From Carya illinoinensis (taxonomy: Eukaryota > Streptophyta > Magnoliopsida > Fagales > Juglandaceae): 64,000 nucleotides of DNA. Positions 1 through 18,100 of this stretch are shown in pieces. Position 1 is the first letter of the stretch. Each line of letters opens with the position of its first letter. The stretch covers positions 31,104,967-31,168,966 of the forward strand of contig NC_056758.1 of the NCBI RefSeq assembly GCF_018687715.1, written 5' to 3'. The translations under genes were made by a program, and so were the position numbers. Below the pieces are notes generated by a model. The model did no database searches, was not told the DNA's origin, and saw only the letters and a list, made by a program, of their open reading frames with translations.

Positions 1-187
1 GCCCAGACGATAGGAAATGCAAAATTAAAAAGTAAACTTCTCCAAGGTCTATATCAACCTTAGTCTCAATGTGACCTGTAGCTCCTTTTTTAGATTGATC
101 CTTTCCATGCACCTTATTTGAAAATTTTAAAGGCGCCATAATATGAGAAGGTGCATCAGCAGAGGATACGCACTTCCAACTATCCAT
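1..187 (-). CDS. BRWD/PHIP-like bromodomain and WD-repeat protein, N-terminal exon (partial)
   Basis: Reading leftwards from an ATG at 187-185 gives about 62 codons open to the window edge. The peptide begins MDSWKCVSSADAP and ends with VDIDLGEVYFLILHFLSSG. The latter matches the conserved start of plant bromodomain/WD40 proteins (normally DIDLREVYFLIMHFLSAGPC), nuclear proteins that recognise chromatin. A splice acceptor (GTCAG on the minus strand) lies at about 202-206, so this exon carries a few leader bases before the ATG, and the real 5' end must be further right, possibly near 4.6-4.8 kb. WD repeats and the bromodomain would lie left of the window. Identification rests on about 25 residues recalled from the family, so it is likely but not certain. 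Confidence 0.7.
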   Translation of the reverse strand, partial: MDSWKCVSSADAPSHIMAPLKFSNKVHGKDQSKKGATGHIETKVDIDLGEVYFLILHFLSSG

Positions 188-472
188 ATTATGAATCCAA
201 CCTGACACATTGCAAAAATGCTGATTCAAAACTACAAATCACTTAGATAGATCCAAGGGTATACGCATACAAAACAAAGATAATCTAATTCCTTGTATAT
301 GCTTGAAAGCAAGGAGTTATGACCATGCAATAATGGCAAGGGAAGATCTGTTGTTAAGAAGACATGTCAATCCAAATATTCAAGGATCTCTATTGGAGCT
401 AAGTTCAAGCATCTTGGCCATTTCTCCTTAAGTTTTCTCCCTTTATCTCATATTATTAATGCCCTGAGTGGC

Positions 473-607
473 CTCAACTTTCATGACTTACTTGTCTCTG
501 TTGTTTTAACATAGATAGGGTGTACCTTTGTATTTCATCTTGTGTACTCGGGCTATGCCTATCATCATTCAATAAAATTGTTTACTTATAAATAAAATAT
601 AAAAAAA
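473..607 (+). mobile_element. 5'-truncated LINE 3' tail with target-site duplication
   Basis: A 135-bp insert ends with a typical plant LINE tail (words resembling 'gtgtactcgggctatgcc', then 'ataaaa' and an A-rich end). It is flanked by the 17-bp direct repeat TTAATGCCCTGAGTGGC at 456-472 and 608-624. The repeat length and A-tail fit target-primed reverse transcription. Confidence 0.7.
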
Positions 608-744
608 TTAATGCCCTGAGTGGCATCAATGTCCGTGATATGATGCCTGACTTTTCACTGAGTACGAATGAAATTGAATCCCATCACTTAGTGTAGTTCT
701 AAATCTATACTTACAAAAAAGAGTTACACCGAGAGAGAGAGAAA

Positions 745-760
745 CCCCCCCCCCCCCCCC
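745..760. repeat. Poly-C run (C16) beside A-rich tract
   Basis: Sixteen consecutive C bases follow a short GA repeat and precede an A-rich stretch. It is a simple-sequence tract, likely unstable in length and error-prone in assembly. Confidence 0.9.
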
Positions 761-2223
761 AAACAAAAAAAGAAAAAGAAAAAAAAAGAGTAAAACCAAA
801 ACAAAAACAAAATATGCAACAGAAGTTGATAAAAGATAGTAGATTATCAGATGATATTGGCGAATAGGAGTCAGCAAATGTATAAAGGAAATCATTAACA
901 TTAACAAGAAAACTAATCTTTCAAAGATTATGAAGGTAGTTGGACTTTCCTGTTTTGTCAACAAACTGAAGTACCTAGAAACATGAGGTGTTTATGTCCT
1001 GTTATTGTATTTCCATATTAAAGAGTATTGTTCCTCTTTATAAACGATGTGGTTATATTAGTACGAATTACTAATCAAGGTAAACAAGACATTATCCCCA
1101 CCAGATATATGACAACTACATAAGCTTTTGGTGCTTTTCCATAATTTCATCATCAAATACATATAATTTGGGTCAAGGATCCTTTAACACAAAACAACAG
1201 CCTAGGGGTCAGGGGTTGATTTGTTAAAGTTCAAACTCCTTAAAATTTTTCATGATATAAGGTATATTCTAACTCTGAATCATAGCCTTTCGAGATACAT
1301 ACGGCGAATATAAAGAATATGACAAAGTTATACAACTATCATATGGCTTTATTATTAATGCATTTAACGTGCCAATCACCAAATTAGTTCATTTACATGG
1401 CTGAAGGTCTTAAAAGCTAGTTGAAATCCAACATGCCATAAAGACAAAGCAGTAAGTGTTTAATCAAGATGAGCAAAGCACTAGGCTGTTCAAAATTGAC
1501 TTGTTGGCAGAGATTGAGCATGTTCACAACCCAAAAATTGAGCTTAACCGGCCTATATGCGAGCCCGACACAAATAATTATTAAACTAGTTATTTGAAAA
1601 AATAAATAAATAAAGAAAAACAGATCAATGAAGTATAAAAAGAAAAGATCAAAACACCCATATACATATGAGACACTCATTTCATTGCTTTCCATCAAAA
1701 CAGGTAATTAGGCATTATCTTTCTGTAGGAATTTGCAGATCTAAGTAACATTTTATAATAAGATAAAAGATTGCAGGATGAACCTTAACCATTAGTAAAA
1801 GTAATCGTGCAGAACCCCATTTCTTGTCAAGCTTAAATACATAAACTGGAGAATGGCTTGAACAACAAAGCTACATAGTTATCATGTTTCGTCTGTATAG
1901 TTGGGCTTTAGCTCTAGACTGAGACACATGGCCAAAAGTAACTACATAACCAATTTAGGGATATAGGGGTTGGCATGGGTTATGCCAAAAAGGATTGTAC
2001 ATCTCTTTGCATACTGGAAAGGGTTATATGAAATCCCACAAAATTGCAATAGTGTGGAAGATGGTCCATATTTATATAAGGTGATGTATTTGGCAGGAAA
2101 AGAATTAGATAGATTTTGAGGATCAAGAGTGGACGATGGAGGAGTTTAAAACTTCCTTTTTCAATAATTTGTTCTTTTGGGTAGCTTCTATAAATTTTAA
2201 TGGGTCGAGCTTGCATGATTTTC

Positions 2224-2234
<11 letters not shown>

Positions 2235-2260
<26 letters not shown>

Positions 2261-2360
2261 TTTTTTTAATTAGGTGTTCCTCTTGTATACTTCCTATGTA
2301 CCTAGACTATGCCTTTCGCCTTTTTCTAATAAAATCTTTGATTACTTACCAAAGAAATGG
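2235..2360 (+). mobile_element. LINE 3' tail in copy 1 of the tandem repeat
   Basis: After a TTTTC/T-rich run, the words 'ttgtatacttcctatgtacc' and 'ctaataaaatctttgatta' match the plant LINE 3' end seen at 473-607. The equivalent lies in copy 2 at about 3320-3425, so this insertion predates the duplication. Confidence 0.55.
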
Positions 2361-2479
2361 GATGTAAGGTGCACGTTAGCAGTCAATCAAAATAATTTTA
2401 TTCGTGAGATTCAGAACTCTACTCACTCGTGCCCCTTGAGTGGGCAATCCATGAGACAACATATGGACCCCCCATATAT

Positions 2480-2601
2480 TTTTTTGATAGAAAAACAATA
2501 ATATTATATTAATATTAAGAGGCTTAGCCCAGGTACACAGGGGGTATACAAGAGATAAACCTATACAAGAGTGTTTGCATAGATGATAAGAAATATGACA
2601 T
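2480..2601 (-). mobile_element. LINE tail inserted only in copy 1
   Basis: A 122-bp insert starts with a T-run and contains 'gcttagcccaggtacacagg', the reverse complement of a LINE 3' end. It is flanked by CCCATATAT at 2471-2479 and 2602-2610. Copy 2 of the tandem duplication has the uninterrupted site (around 3536-3546), a natural empty-site comparison. Confidence 0.75.
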
Positions 2602-3679
2602 CCCATATATAGACGCGCATACCATGTATGATCAGGATAGGTATCTGTATTAAATATCTCTGTCCAATTAAATACCCAATTACACTTAAAAGTTTTCGAT
2701 TTTAGAAATTAGTCTACCAAAGTTTTTCAATTTAAAGCTTTAAAAGCTAAAGCAATCTTTTCTCATTTGCTAAAGCCTAAATTTTCATCTACTACCACTT
2801 TCAAAGGTAAGGATCACATTACCTTTCTTTTGGAATTTGCAGAGTTTAGTAAAATTTTATAATGCACAGACAAAAGATTGCAGGATAAATCTCAACTATC
2901 AGTAAAAGTAATCATGTTGAACCCCATTTGTTGTCAAGCTTAAATGCATAAACTGGAGAATGGCTCAAACAAGAAAGCTGCATGGTTTTCACGTTTTGGT
3001 CAGTATAGCTGGGTTTCAGCTCTAGACTGAGACACATGGCGAATTTAGGGATTTAAGAGTTGGCATGAGCTATGCCCAAACCGATTGTAGATCTCTTTGC
3101 AAATTGGAGAGAATTATATGACATCCCAAAAATTGCAGTAGTGTGGAAGACAGTCCCTATATATATAGGGTGGTGTATTTGATGGGAAAAGAAATAGAGA
3201 GATTTAGAGGATCAACAGCAAACGATGGTGGAGTTTAAAACTACCTCTTACAATACGTTGTTCCTTTGGGTAGCTTCTATAGATTTTAATGGGTCAAGCT
3301 TGCATGATTTTCTTGTTTCTTTTTTTTATTTTTAATTAGGTGTTCATCTTGTATACTTCCTATGTACCTGGACTATGCCTTTGGCCTTTTTCTAATAAAA
3401 TATTTCATTACTTATCAAAGAAATGAGATGTAAGGTGTCGTGTTAGCAGTCAATCATAGGAATTTTATTAATGAGATTCAGCGCTCTACTCACTCATGCC
3501 CGTTGAGTGGGCAATCCATGAGACAACATATGGAACCCCCATATAAAGACAACGGATACCATGTTTGATCAGGGGAGGCATCCATATTAAATATCTCTGT
3601 CAGATTAAATACCCAATTATGCTTAAAGTTTTGGCTTTTAGAGATTAGTATACCAAAAATTTTTCAATATAAATCTTTT

Positions 3680-3722
3680 TTTGATCAGAAAAAATAATTT
3701 TATTCAAAAAGCGAAGCCAAGT
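3680..3722 (-). mobile_element. Short LINE tail inserted only in copy 2
   Basis: A 43-bp insert beginning with T-rich sequence and ending 'aaaaagcgaagccaag' interrupts copy 2. It is flanked by the 18-bp repeat TTTCAATATAAATCTTTT at 3662-3679 and 3723-3740. A third partial copy of the flank lies near 3794. Confidence 0.65.
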
Positions 3723-4506
3723 TTTCAATATAAATCTTTTAAAGATTTAAAATATATAAAAAAGAATTTAAAAGATTGATATTGAATTAAAAGATCAATA
3801 TAAATCTTTTAAAGTTTAAGCAATCTTTTCTCATTTGCTAACAGCCAAAGTCTTCAATTACTACCACTTTCAAAGGTAAGGATCATAAGTCCTCTGGCAT
3901 AACCATATTTCTATAATCTAAGATTCCAAACTTCTAGAATAGCAAAACTATCGATCAATTTACCAAATTTGTCATCATATAAACCAGAACTCTATCGCAA
4001 TTCAGAAAACTGTACATATATGGTGTGTTCTTACTTGAAACATTGTCAAATCCAACAACAGTGAAGGAACTGATTTTCCCAGCATCTTTTTCGTTGTTTA
4101 AGCAAAGAAAACTATGGTTTTAGCTTAAATTATAAGAAATATCACAAATAGTGCACTCCCTTAAAGAGAAAAACATCGAAATGAATCCAAGAAATTGATT
4201 TCGTGCTCCCCAAAGTGTTACATGTGCGTATAAGTCAAGACACTGGCAGCCATGGCATCAATAATACAAAATAATAGAAAAAAAAAAATCCCGATTTCAA
4301 CTTTAAATACAACTAAGGCCAACAGATAACAACAGGGAAAGCAAAAAAAGAAAATTGAAGAACCTGTGGATTGCTTCAACGAAGTGAAAGACATGCACAG
4401 TTGGATAAAACGGTAAGGTCGACCGAGTCCATAAATGCAGTTCCTAAGACACAAACATAAAAGCCCAATTAAAATTTTGTTTTGCAATATATTGTACATA
4501 CATACA

Positions 4507-4515
4507 TTTTTTTTT

Positions 4516-4546
<31 letters not shown>

Positions 4547-4549
4547 GGG
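4507..4549. repeat. T19 followed by G24 homopolymers
   Basis: Nineteen T bases run directly into twenty-four G bases. On the minus strand the run encodes a meaningless polyproline/polylysine ORF. It is assembly-sensitive low-complexity DNA. Confidence 0.9.
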
Positions 4550-4599
4550 CTGGGGCCGCAAAAGGCATAAGATCTAAATCAAAGTAAGGCATGGAAAAC

Positions 4600-4800
4600 C
4601 GCTGAGAAATCAGTTAATTCGTATGTATCCAAACAAAACCTCGTGACGCTGAGTAGAGTTGGTTGTAGCTGTTGGAGATTGAGGAAGAGGTTGTCTGAAA
4701 GAGCTCGTGTTCTGCTCTCTCTCTGTGTCTCTGTTTTTTGGTTCTTTTTTCCGGGATTTTCTTGTAGGGACCAGGGTAAAATGGAAAACGAATTTGGTTA
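4600..4800 (-). promoter_or_regulatory. Candidate leader exon and promoter of the BRWD-like gene
   Basis: On the minus strand this stretch looks like a plant 5' leader: a CT-rich block (about 4715-4735), then moderately GC-rich sequence without long ORFs, bordered by AT-rich DNA on the right. The BRWD-like coding exon at 1-187 starts at a splice acceptor and needs an upstream noncoding exon; this is the best candidate before the next gene. The link is inference; no clear donor was pinned down. Confidence 0.3.
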
Positions 4801-6598
4801 ATGAATTTTAATCTTTCTTTTATATTTTCTTTTTTAAAAGCAACAACGATGAACGCTGGTTTTCCTCAAAAAATATACACCACGTAAATAATCATTAATT
4901 CGGAACAACGATGTAAAATAATTATTAAATGGCATGGTATTTGGTGGGGGCGCCTAGTGCGAAATGGCCAAAGTACACCCGTGTTAAGTTCCCAAACTGT
5001 CGTTTAGGGTTAAACCCCCTGTTATGACATTCCCCCAACCCCCCCATATTCTAATTTTTCCTTTCTCCATATTAAAAAAAAGTAATTTTTGTTGGTAAAA
5101 AACTTATATATTTTAAAATTATACAAATTTTGGTTACATTGCGTATCGAGTGACAATATGAACTGTATGTATTTTGAAAAAATATAGTTATAAGCACAAA
5201 TACACATTAATATATACATCAATCTAATATGATTGGTAAAAAAGTAAATTTTATTGAAAATAATATTATTTTAAATTTTAAATATAAAAAAAATCGTATT
5301 AGTATGCAATTTTACTCATACATAGTAAAACTCATATATTTTTAAAAGATTTTAATCTTTTACTATTGAATTTTAAAAATAATATATTTTTTTTTTATCT
5401 AGGGGTGTCGGAAAGGGTTGACGCCCACCCCTACATATACGGGTATCACCCCTAGCAAAAAGCAGATTTTCAGATAGTTTTTTAGCAAGGATTGAAAATG
5501 ATGCGAAATAAACCTATGTAATGGGAGATATAAACAAAAAGAAGGTCAAATTATTTGATATTAATTTCTGGGATTCTATATAAGGGGATAAATAGAATTG
5601 TGCCAACTATGATCATTATTTTAAATAATATAGTTTTCCATTATACTAAGAAAAATACTTTAAAATACTTTAGACATAAAAAGATTACACAAAAATAAAC
5701 TTACAAACTAGTGTGTGAAGTAGATTTAACATATCCTATAAAACCATATCAGCTTATAGATTTACTTTTATGTCATATCTTTGTGTTATTATTGTTTTGG
5801 AAGTATTTTAAATGTTTTCTTAACCATACACATAACAGTGAAATGCTCAATTGGCTTTCCTGGGACGGGACAAAATAAGATCCCAGGTACATCCAAAAAC
5901 TATGAAGCTTTTTAAGGTAATATTAATTCGCCATTGATACATATGGTAAGACGCTTATAACCATGGCTAGTGATATCCGTGAGGCTTATGGTTCATTGCT
6001 AAGTATTAAGGCTCCGAGCCATCTTGTTAAGGAAGGGCGGTTAGGCTGGGAAATGAAGAAGAATGAAATTCCAAAGGAGATGAGAGGAAGATTTTTAGGC
6101 CTTGTTTGGTTCCAAGAATCATCTTATCTCATCTAATGTAATCATTACAACTTTCTTAAATTTCAAAACAAAATTCAATAAATAATTAACTTTCTTAAAT
6201 TTCAAGACAAAAAATAATATTAAAAAATAATATTTTAACAATATTTTATTCAATTTTTTTCTCATCATCTAGTTACGAGTGTGAATCACTACATAATTAA
6301 TCTAATTGATAGCGGAAACATGGATTTTGCCAATGTCTTTTTTTTTTTTGGTCTGGGAAAAGTTAAAAATAAAGGCAACAAACAGCACTTGGGGGGTTGT
6401 TCAAATTTAAAGTCAGGTAATTTAGCAACTGATAACTTAAATAAGCTAACTCTAGCCCGCTCTAACAATCACAAGTACCTCTGAAATTCTGTAAAATCAA
6501 ATTACAACATAATCCAGACATTAATTTTGAGCTTTCCACCAACTTCACCTCAAGTGCCGGTTAATCATAGCCATTCCTATACAAGCAAGGGGCACACT
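4800..6598. other. Spacer left of MCM7, AT-rich, with MITE-like pieces
   Basis: No credible gene was seen. At about 5640-5820 is a sequence related to the MITE at 28.28-28.45 kb (shared 'cttatagatttacttttat'). At about 6100-6265 is a copy of the TCATC-type repeat ('cttgtttggttccaagaatc' then 'tcatctaatgtaatcattac'). A small hairpin of CTAGGGGTG/CACCCCTAG lies at about 5399-5457. The right end should contain the MCM7 3' UTR. Confidence 0.6.
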
Positions 6599-13829
<7,231 letters not shown>

Positions 13830-13840
13830 GGTTTACCTGG

Positions 13841-13843
<3 letters not shown>

Positions 13844-13871
<28 letters not shown>
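13844..13871. repeat. (GA)n microsatellite in the MCM7 leader
   Basis: About 14 GA units lie 15 bp upstream of the MCM7 ATG (CT repeat in the sense of transcription), a common feature of plant 5' UTRs. Confidence 0.95.
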
Positions 13872-13874
<3 letters not shown>

Positions 13875-13880
13875 GGGGGG

Positions 13881-13936
13881 TTTGGCGGCAAAAATGAAGA
13901 GGAATGCCTGGCCTAGAGAGGCATTTAGGCGGGAAA
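13881..13936 (-). promoter_or_regulatory. Paired E2F-type sites upstream of MCM7
   Basis: TTTGGCGGCAAA at 13881-13892 fits the plant E2F consensus WTTSSCSS on both strands. GCGGGAAA at 13929-13936 is TTTCCCGC on the minus strand, also a match. Both lie about 50-110 bp upstream of the ATG. Plant MCM genes are known E2F/DP targets expressed at G1/S; use of these sites here is inference. Confidence 0.65.
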
Positions 13937-14096
13937 ATGAGCAGGAGATGCTCAATACTCTTAAGGCATTTATTTTTATATTTTTTTGGTAATGTGGGCG
14001 CTGTAACATGGCCACATGGCATGTACAATGATACAAACACGGGCCAGTGATATGGGGGCCCTGATTGATTAAGGGACCCAAAAACACCAACAAAGA

Positions 14097-14176
14097 TGTG
14101 GCTGCTGGGATTCGATCATTCGAGCCCAGGTCTCCACGGCCACAACGTGGAATTCTTACCACTAAACTACAGCCAC
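14097..14176 (-). tRNA. tRNA-His(GTG)-like gene with enlarged T-loop, possible pseudogene
   Basis: On the minus strand the acceptor stem is GTGGCTG/CAGCCAC with discriminator A. The D-arm contains TAGTTTAGTGG (box A). The anticodon stem CCACG/CGTGG encloses TTGTGGC with anticodon GTG. The T-stem is CTGGG/CCCAG. All stems pair perfectly and match the plant nuclear tRNA-His sequence I recall. The exception is the T-loop: 15 nt instead of 7, because an 8-nt segment is partly repeated (CGAAT-GAT-CGAAT). This breaks box B. A T5 run about 15 nt downstream (14077-14081) could serve as a Pol III terminator. Function is doubtful. Confidence 0.75.
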
Positions 14177-15138
14177 CACGCTGTGTTAAAGCGAACTCTT
14201 TCTAAATATATCTCTTTCTTATCTGGATGATATTCACCACGTCAGTCATGTCATTATGCCCCAAGTTCTTCATTGATATTAACAAGTTTATTTCTACTAC
14301 TACTGACGCATGAGAACAACACCCGAAGTTAAAAGTTTTCGATACTCTCTTCCTAAAGTTGCAGCTGTTTCAGTAAGTTTCTACTTATCTTAACACAGTT
14401 CGAAACATTCTATATATTCTGTCCCCGGAGTCAGTTATTCATTTCTTGTTTCGATCATGATTGCTGAATTTGTACCCAGTGAATAAAAGCAAGAGACTGG
14501 TAAAAACTCAATTTCAAACAAACCAATGCAAATCTCAATTGATTCGACAATCAAACCGAATTATACGTTTTAGCCTGATTCAGTGGATTAATCTGCAAAT
14601 ACAGAATGATAGGAGGAGGAGGAAGAACAGAAAATAAAACTGCCATATCCCGAATATATAGCGATTGCTTTCAACTATACAAAAGTCGAGCAAGAGGGCT
14701 ATCAAGTTATCAAAGGTTGAAAGATTTCCCCGTTCTCTTCACATATTGAATTACAGCAATAGGTACAAGCGAAGTTTACAATGTGCTTCTCATGTCACGT
14801 ACTAGGAGTGACTACTCATATGGCATAATATTTGCTATAAAGGGTGCATGTCCTCCCTCTGACCGAAGAATACTTGCACTAAATTAATTGCAGACTCAAA
14901 CCACTCTTCTCGAAGACATTCCGTATCAACACGATTGGAGAGCAACTATAGGCCGTGAAAATGAACTCAACTGACCCCAGTTAAAGAAAGATGTCAGTAA
15001 CAACTATGGATAATCATTCTTTTGTTTTTCAGATGTATGGTTGAGACATCAATGAAGTAGAATATGAGGAAGGAACGCAGTCCAAGAAATGGAGAATTAA
15101 TGGTCATTACAATCATCGGTCTTGCCCCCATCAGATGT
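14177..15138. other. Spacer between tRNA-His-like gene and VPS51
   Basis: No ORF or RNA gene is recognisable. The right part (roughly 14700-15138) should include the VPS51 3' UTR. Confidence 0.5.
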
Positions 15139-18100
15139 TTATGGAGTGACTGGATTCTGATCCCTTGTTTTCGCCAATTTTGCCTGTATGAGTCTGTCCA
15201 AAATGGGGGGCTCCAAAGGAATTGGGTCAAGACAACGCTCTGAAGCATTAACAATCACCTGCCAAACAGAGCAACCCCAAGACTATAATATATTGTCTTC
15301 ATAAATTATCTTACATTAAGTTCTGAACTAACAAGTAAACATACAAAGATGGCTTACTTCATTTCTCTTGAAATTTATCACACGAATGAATCTTATACTC
15401 CAATAGAGTAATGGGAGGTCAAATATTCAGAAGCTAGAGTCAGACTCTTTTTTCTTTTACCTCATCGAGAAGAAAGTCAATCACAGCTTGATCTTCAACA
15501 ATTTCCTTCACAGGAGTCCGTAGGAACTGAATATCTAACTGAATCTGCTGGAATCCACTCCGATTGAAAGTCTGGAGTCGGACAAATTCTTGCAAACTTT
15601 TAAGACAAAGTTTTACTACTGTTGTCACCACTGACTCCTGCAGTTTACAAGCAGCTCAGTTCATGTTGTTTATATGCCAACATAATTATTTTCTTCACCA
15701 GTCTGCGAGGATTCAATACCTGTGTATATTCCACTTTTGTGAAAATTTCAATTTTTTGCTTAAACAATTTTGCTAGATGGGTTTCCAAAAGCTGGCTCCT
15801 GGCCCTTTGGGTACTGGACCGACTCAACTTTTCCTCTCGTAACGGATTGCTCCTTGATGAGTTAGTGCTTCCATTGCTGTCATTGCGACGATGCCTTCGC
15901 AGCCCTTCAGGCAAAATCTGCTTTACTTCACATCCTGTCGCTTCAAGCTAGAAAAGGAGTCAAACGTCAAAAGGTGTGGTTAATTCTACTCTCAATTAAT
16001 TTGTATTCATAGAGTCATGCAACACATACTCGAATGGAATAATTTAACAAAAACAGGCGGCCATACATAGCTTCTCCAATCTTAACATTTAACTGGAAAA
16101 TACTTAACCACAGACACATTAAAAATGAAAAGCTAAGATATGCTGACCTCTTGGAGAAATAAATCAACAAACATATGAACTTCTCTGGGCTCCTTATGCT
16201 GTGCAAATTGTAAAAATATCAGCCAACACAATAAAACCAAACCATTCCAATGCTGGCCATTTTCTATCAAATAAACAGAACATAGTCATAAAGCACCCAC
16301 CTTGACCCAATTTGGTGTCGTAAACCTCTTTTTCAGGAGAAGGGATATCCTCTGAGTTCTCATATCAACATACTGAAAAGAAAATAAAATAAAAAAATGA
16401 TTTATCTCTTGTCAAATTTTTGAACTACCTTTTTTTTTTTTTTTATAGGTAATCAAGAACTTTTATTCATAGAAGCAGGCAAAGCCCAAGTACACGGAGT
16501 ATACATGAGAATAACCTAATTAGAGAAATTTTTGAATTATATATAACATATTCAAAACAGACCAAAGCCCAAGGCACACATGAAAAAGATAAACAAGACT
16601 GGGAATGGGAAGTGACAACACAAGGGTAATATTCATGTTGAACTCTTGATTAACCCAAATGGCAGAAACACATTTCCAATTTCAAAGCGGATTTTGCATT
16701 CTATAAAGACGCAGATGGACATAATGCCAATTGGCCATCTGCCATCCAGGAACCATTATTGGTTTCAAAAGAGAGACAGCAATGAGATTATGAAGATATG
16801 ATGTCATCTACTAATCCAAAACCTACTTTTTTGTTCCCTTAACTAATAGCATAAATGAAACAACAAACCAAACTACAGAAGTTTTAAATCATACAAGGTG
16901 CAGAAACTTCTCTCCAGCTGAACGAAATATTCGACAAATTTCTCCAGGAACAAATGCAGGCCCGTGCTCATAGCCTCTAGCACCACCACCAGAAAAGGAA
17001 GCCGCAATTTCCTGACAAGTAGAACATGAAACTTCAACAAAAGCCCCAGAGGACTAAGACAAATATAATTGCAGAAATCAGTGCTTCAAAAGCAAATGTT
17101 ATAAAACAATTAAACAGCTCCTTGCCTCAGTGATTTTTGGGATTGCAGTTTGTTCAATGAAAACAGAAAGTTGAGCCAGAACCAGGACAAGGCCAGCAAA
17201 AGCTTTGTCAACTTGTGTCCCCTCCACAAAACCTTGATCTTGACTGACTGAATTATTTCCTCCTGAGAGCAGAAGGAAGTGATCATCAAGGGCCCCGAAG
17301 AAATCTTGAAATCCTTCTTGAACCAAATCAATAATCAAGGGCTTCAGCTGAACTAGTAGCTCCAAGTTGTCTTCTATAATTTGGCGGAAGTCCTGGGGTA
17401 AAAACAGAAGAGACCTCAAAACCCAAATAACTAAGTATGCAAACATATAACAAGAAGGAGGTTTCACAGCAATGATGTATAAAGGTGAACGTACTCAAAA
17501 CCAAACCTAATGAAAACTAGGGATTTTTTCTCATCACTCACCAAACAGTAAAATCATTGTCCCAAAAACATTGGATACAGTTGCCAAAGTTTTTTTTTTT
17601 TTAAAGAGAGAGGGTGGAGGGGGAGATGGAGAAGAGAGAGACCACAGCATGCATGCTGAAGCATAGGATGCTTATTTATAATAACATCATTCACCAGCAG
17701 AATAGAACTACCTATGACACCTGCATGTACAAGCAAGTACATTTTTAAAAAGCATCTATATTACCAATAAAACATCCATACTGCCTTGAAGCACTGCTTT
17801 TTTGCTGGCCTCAAGGGCAGTCTGCAATGAATACTCCCTCATCCCCTCCTTTTGTTTAACATGAACTCTTGTAAGGGAATCTGCCATCTCAAACAGAAGT
17901 TAACTCAGAACTTTGAGCCTCTTGGAGTAGAAGATTGAAACAACGTGAATCAATCTATGATTTTCAAGATCTTTTTCTGATTGGATCAAGTTGAAACTAT
18001 AAAAAAGCATCAGAAATAACCTGAGATATCATGTAGAAGACGAGAAAATGTGCTGGCAACATACTGTTTGACAGCAACCTTTGCAGCCTGAAAACATATA

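Larger units (their letters stand above)
1725..3885. repeat. Diverged tandem duplication of about 1.1 kb
   Basis: Copy 1 (about 1725-2815) and copy 2 (about 2825-3885) are collinear direct repeats. Shared landmarks in order are 'aaaagattgcagga', 'aactggagaatggct', 'gggtagcttctata', a LINE-like tail, 'gggcaatccatgagacaac', 'aaatatctctgtc' and 'accactttcaaaggtaagga'. They differ by many substitutions and by small insertions described separately. No open reading frame is conserved between copies. The pair lies in what is probably the leader intron or upstream region of the BRWD-like gene. Confidence 0.85.

Noticed and set aside
626..964. 112-codon minus-strand ORF with polyglycine
   Set aside because: Driven by the C16 run and A-rich DNA; no motif.
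4218..4592. 124-codon ORF with polyproline and polylysine
   Set aside because: Depends on the T19/G24 homopolymer; no conserved motif.
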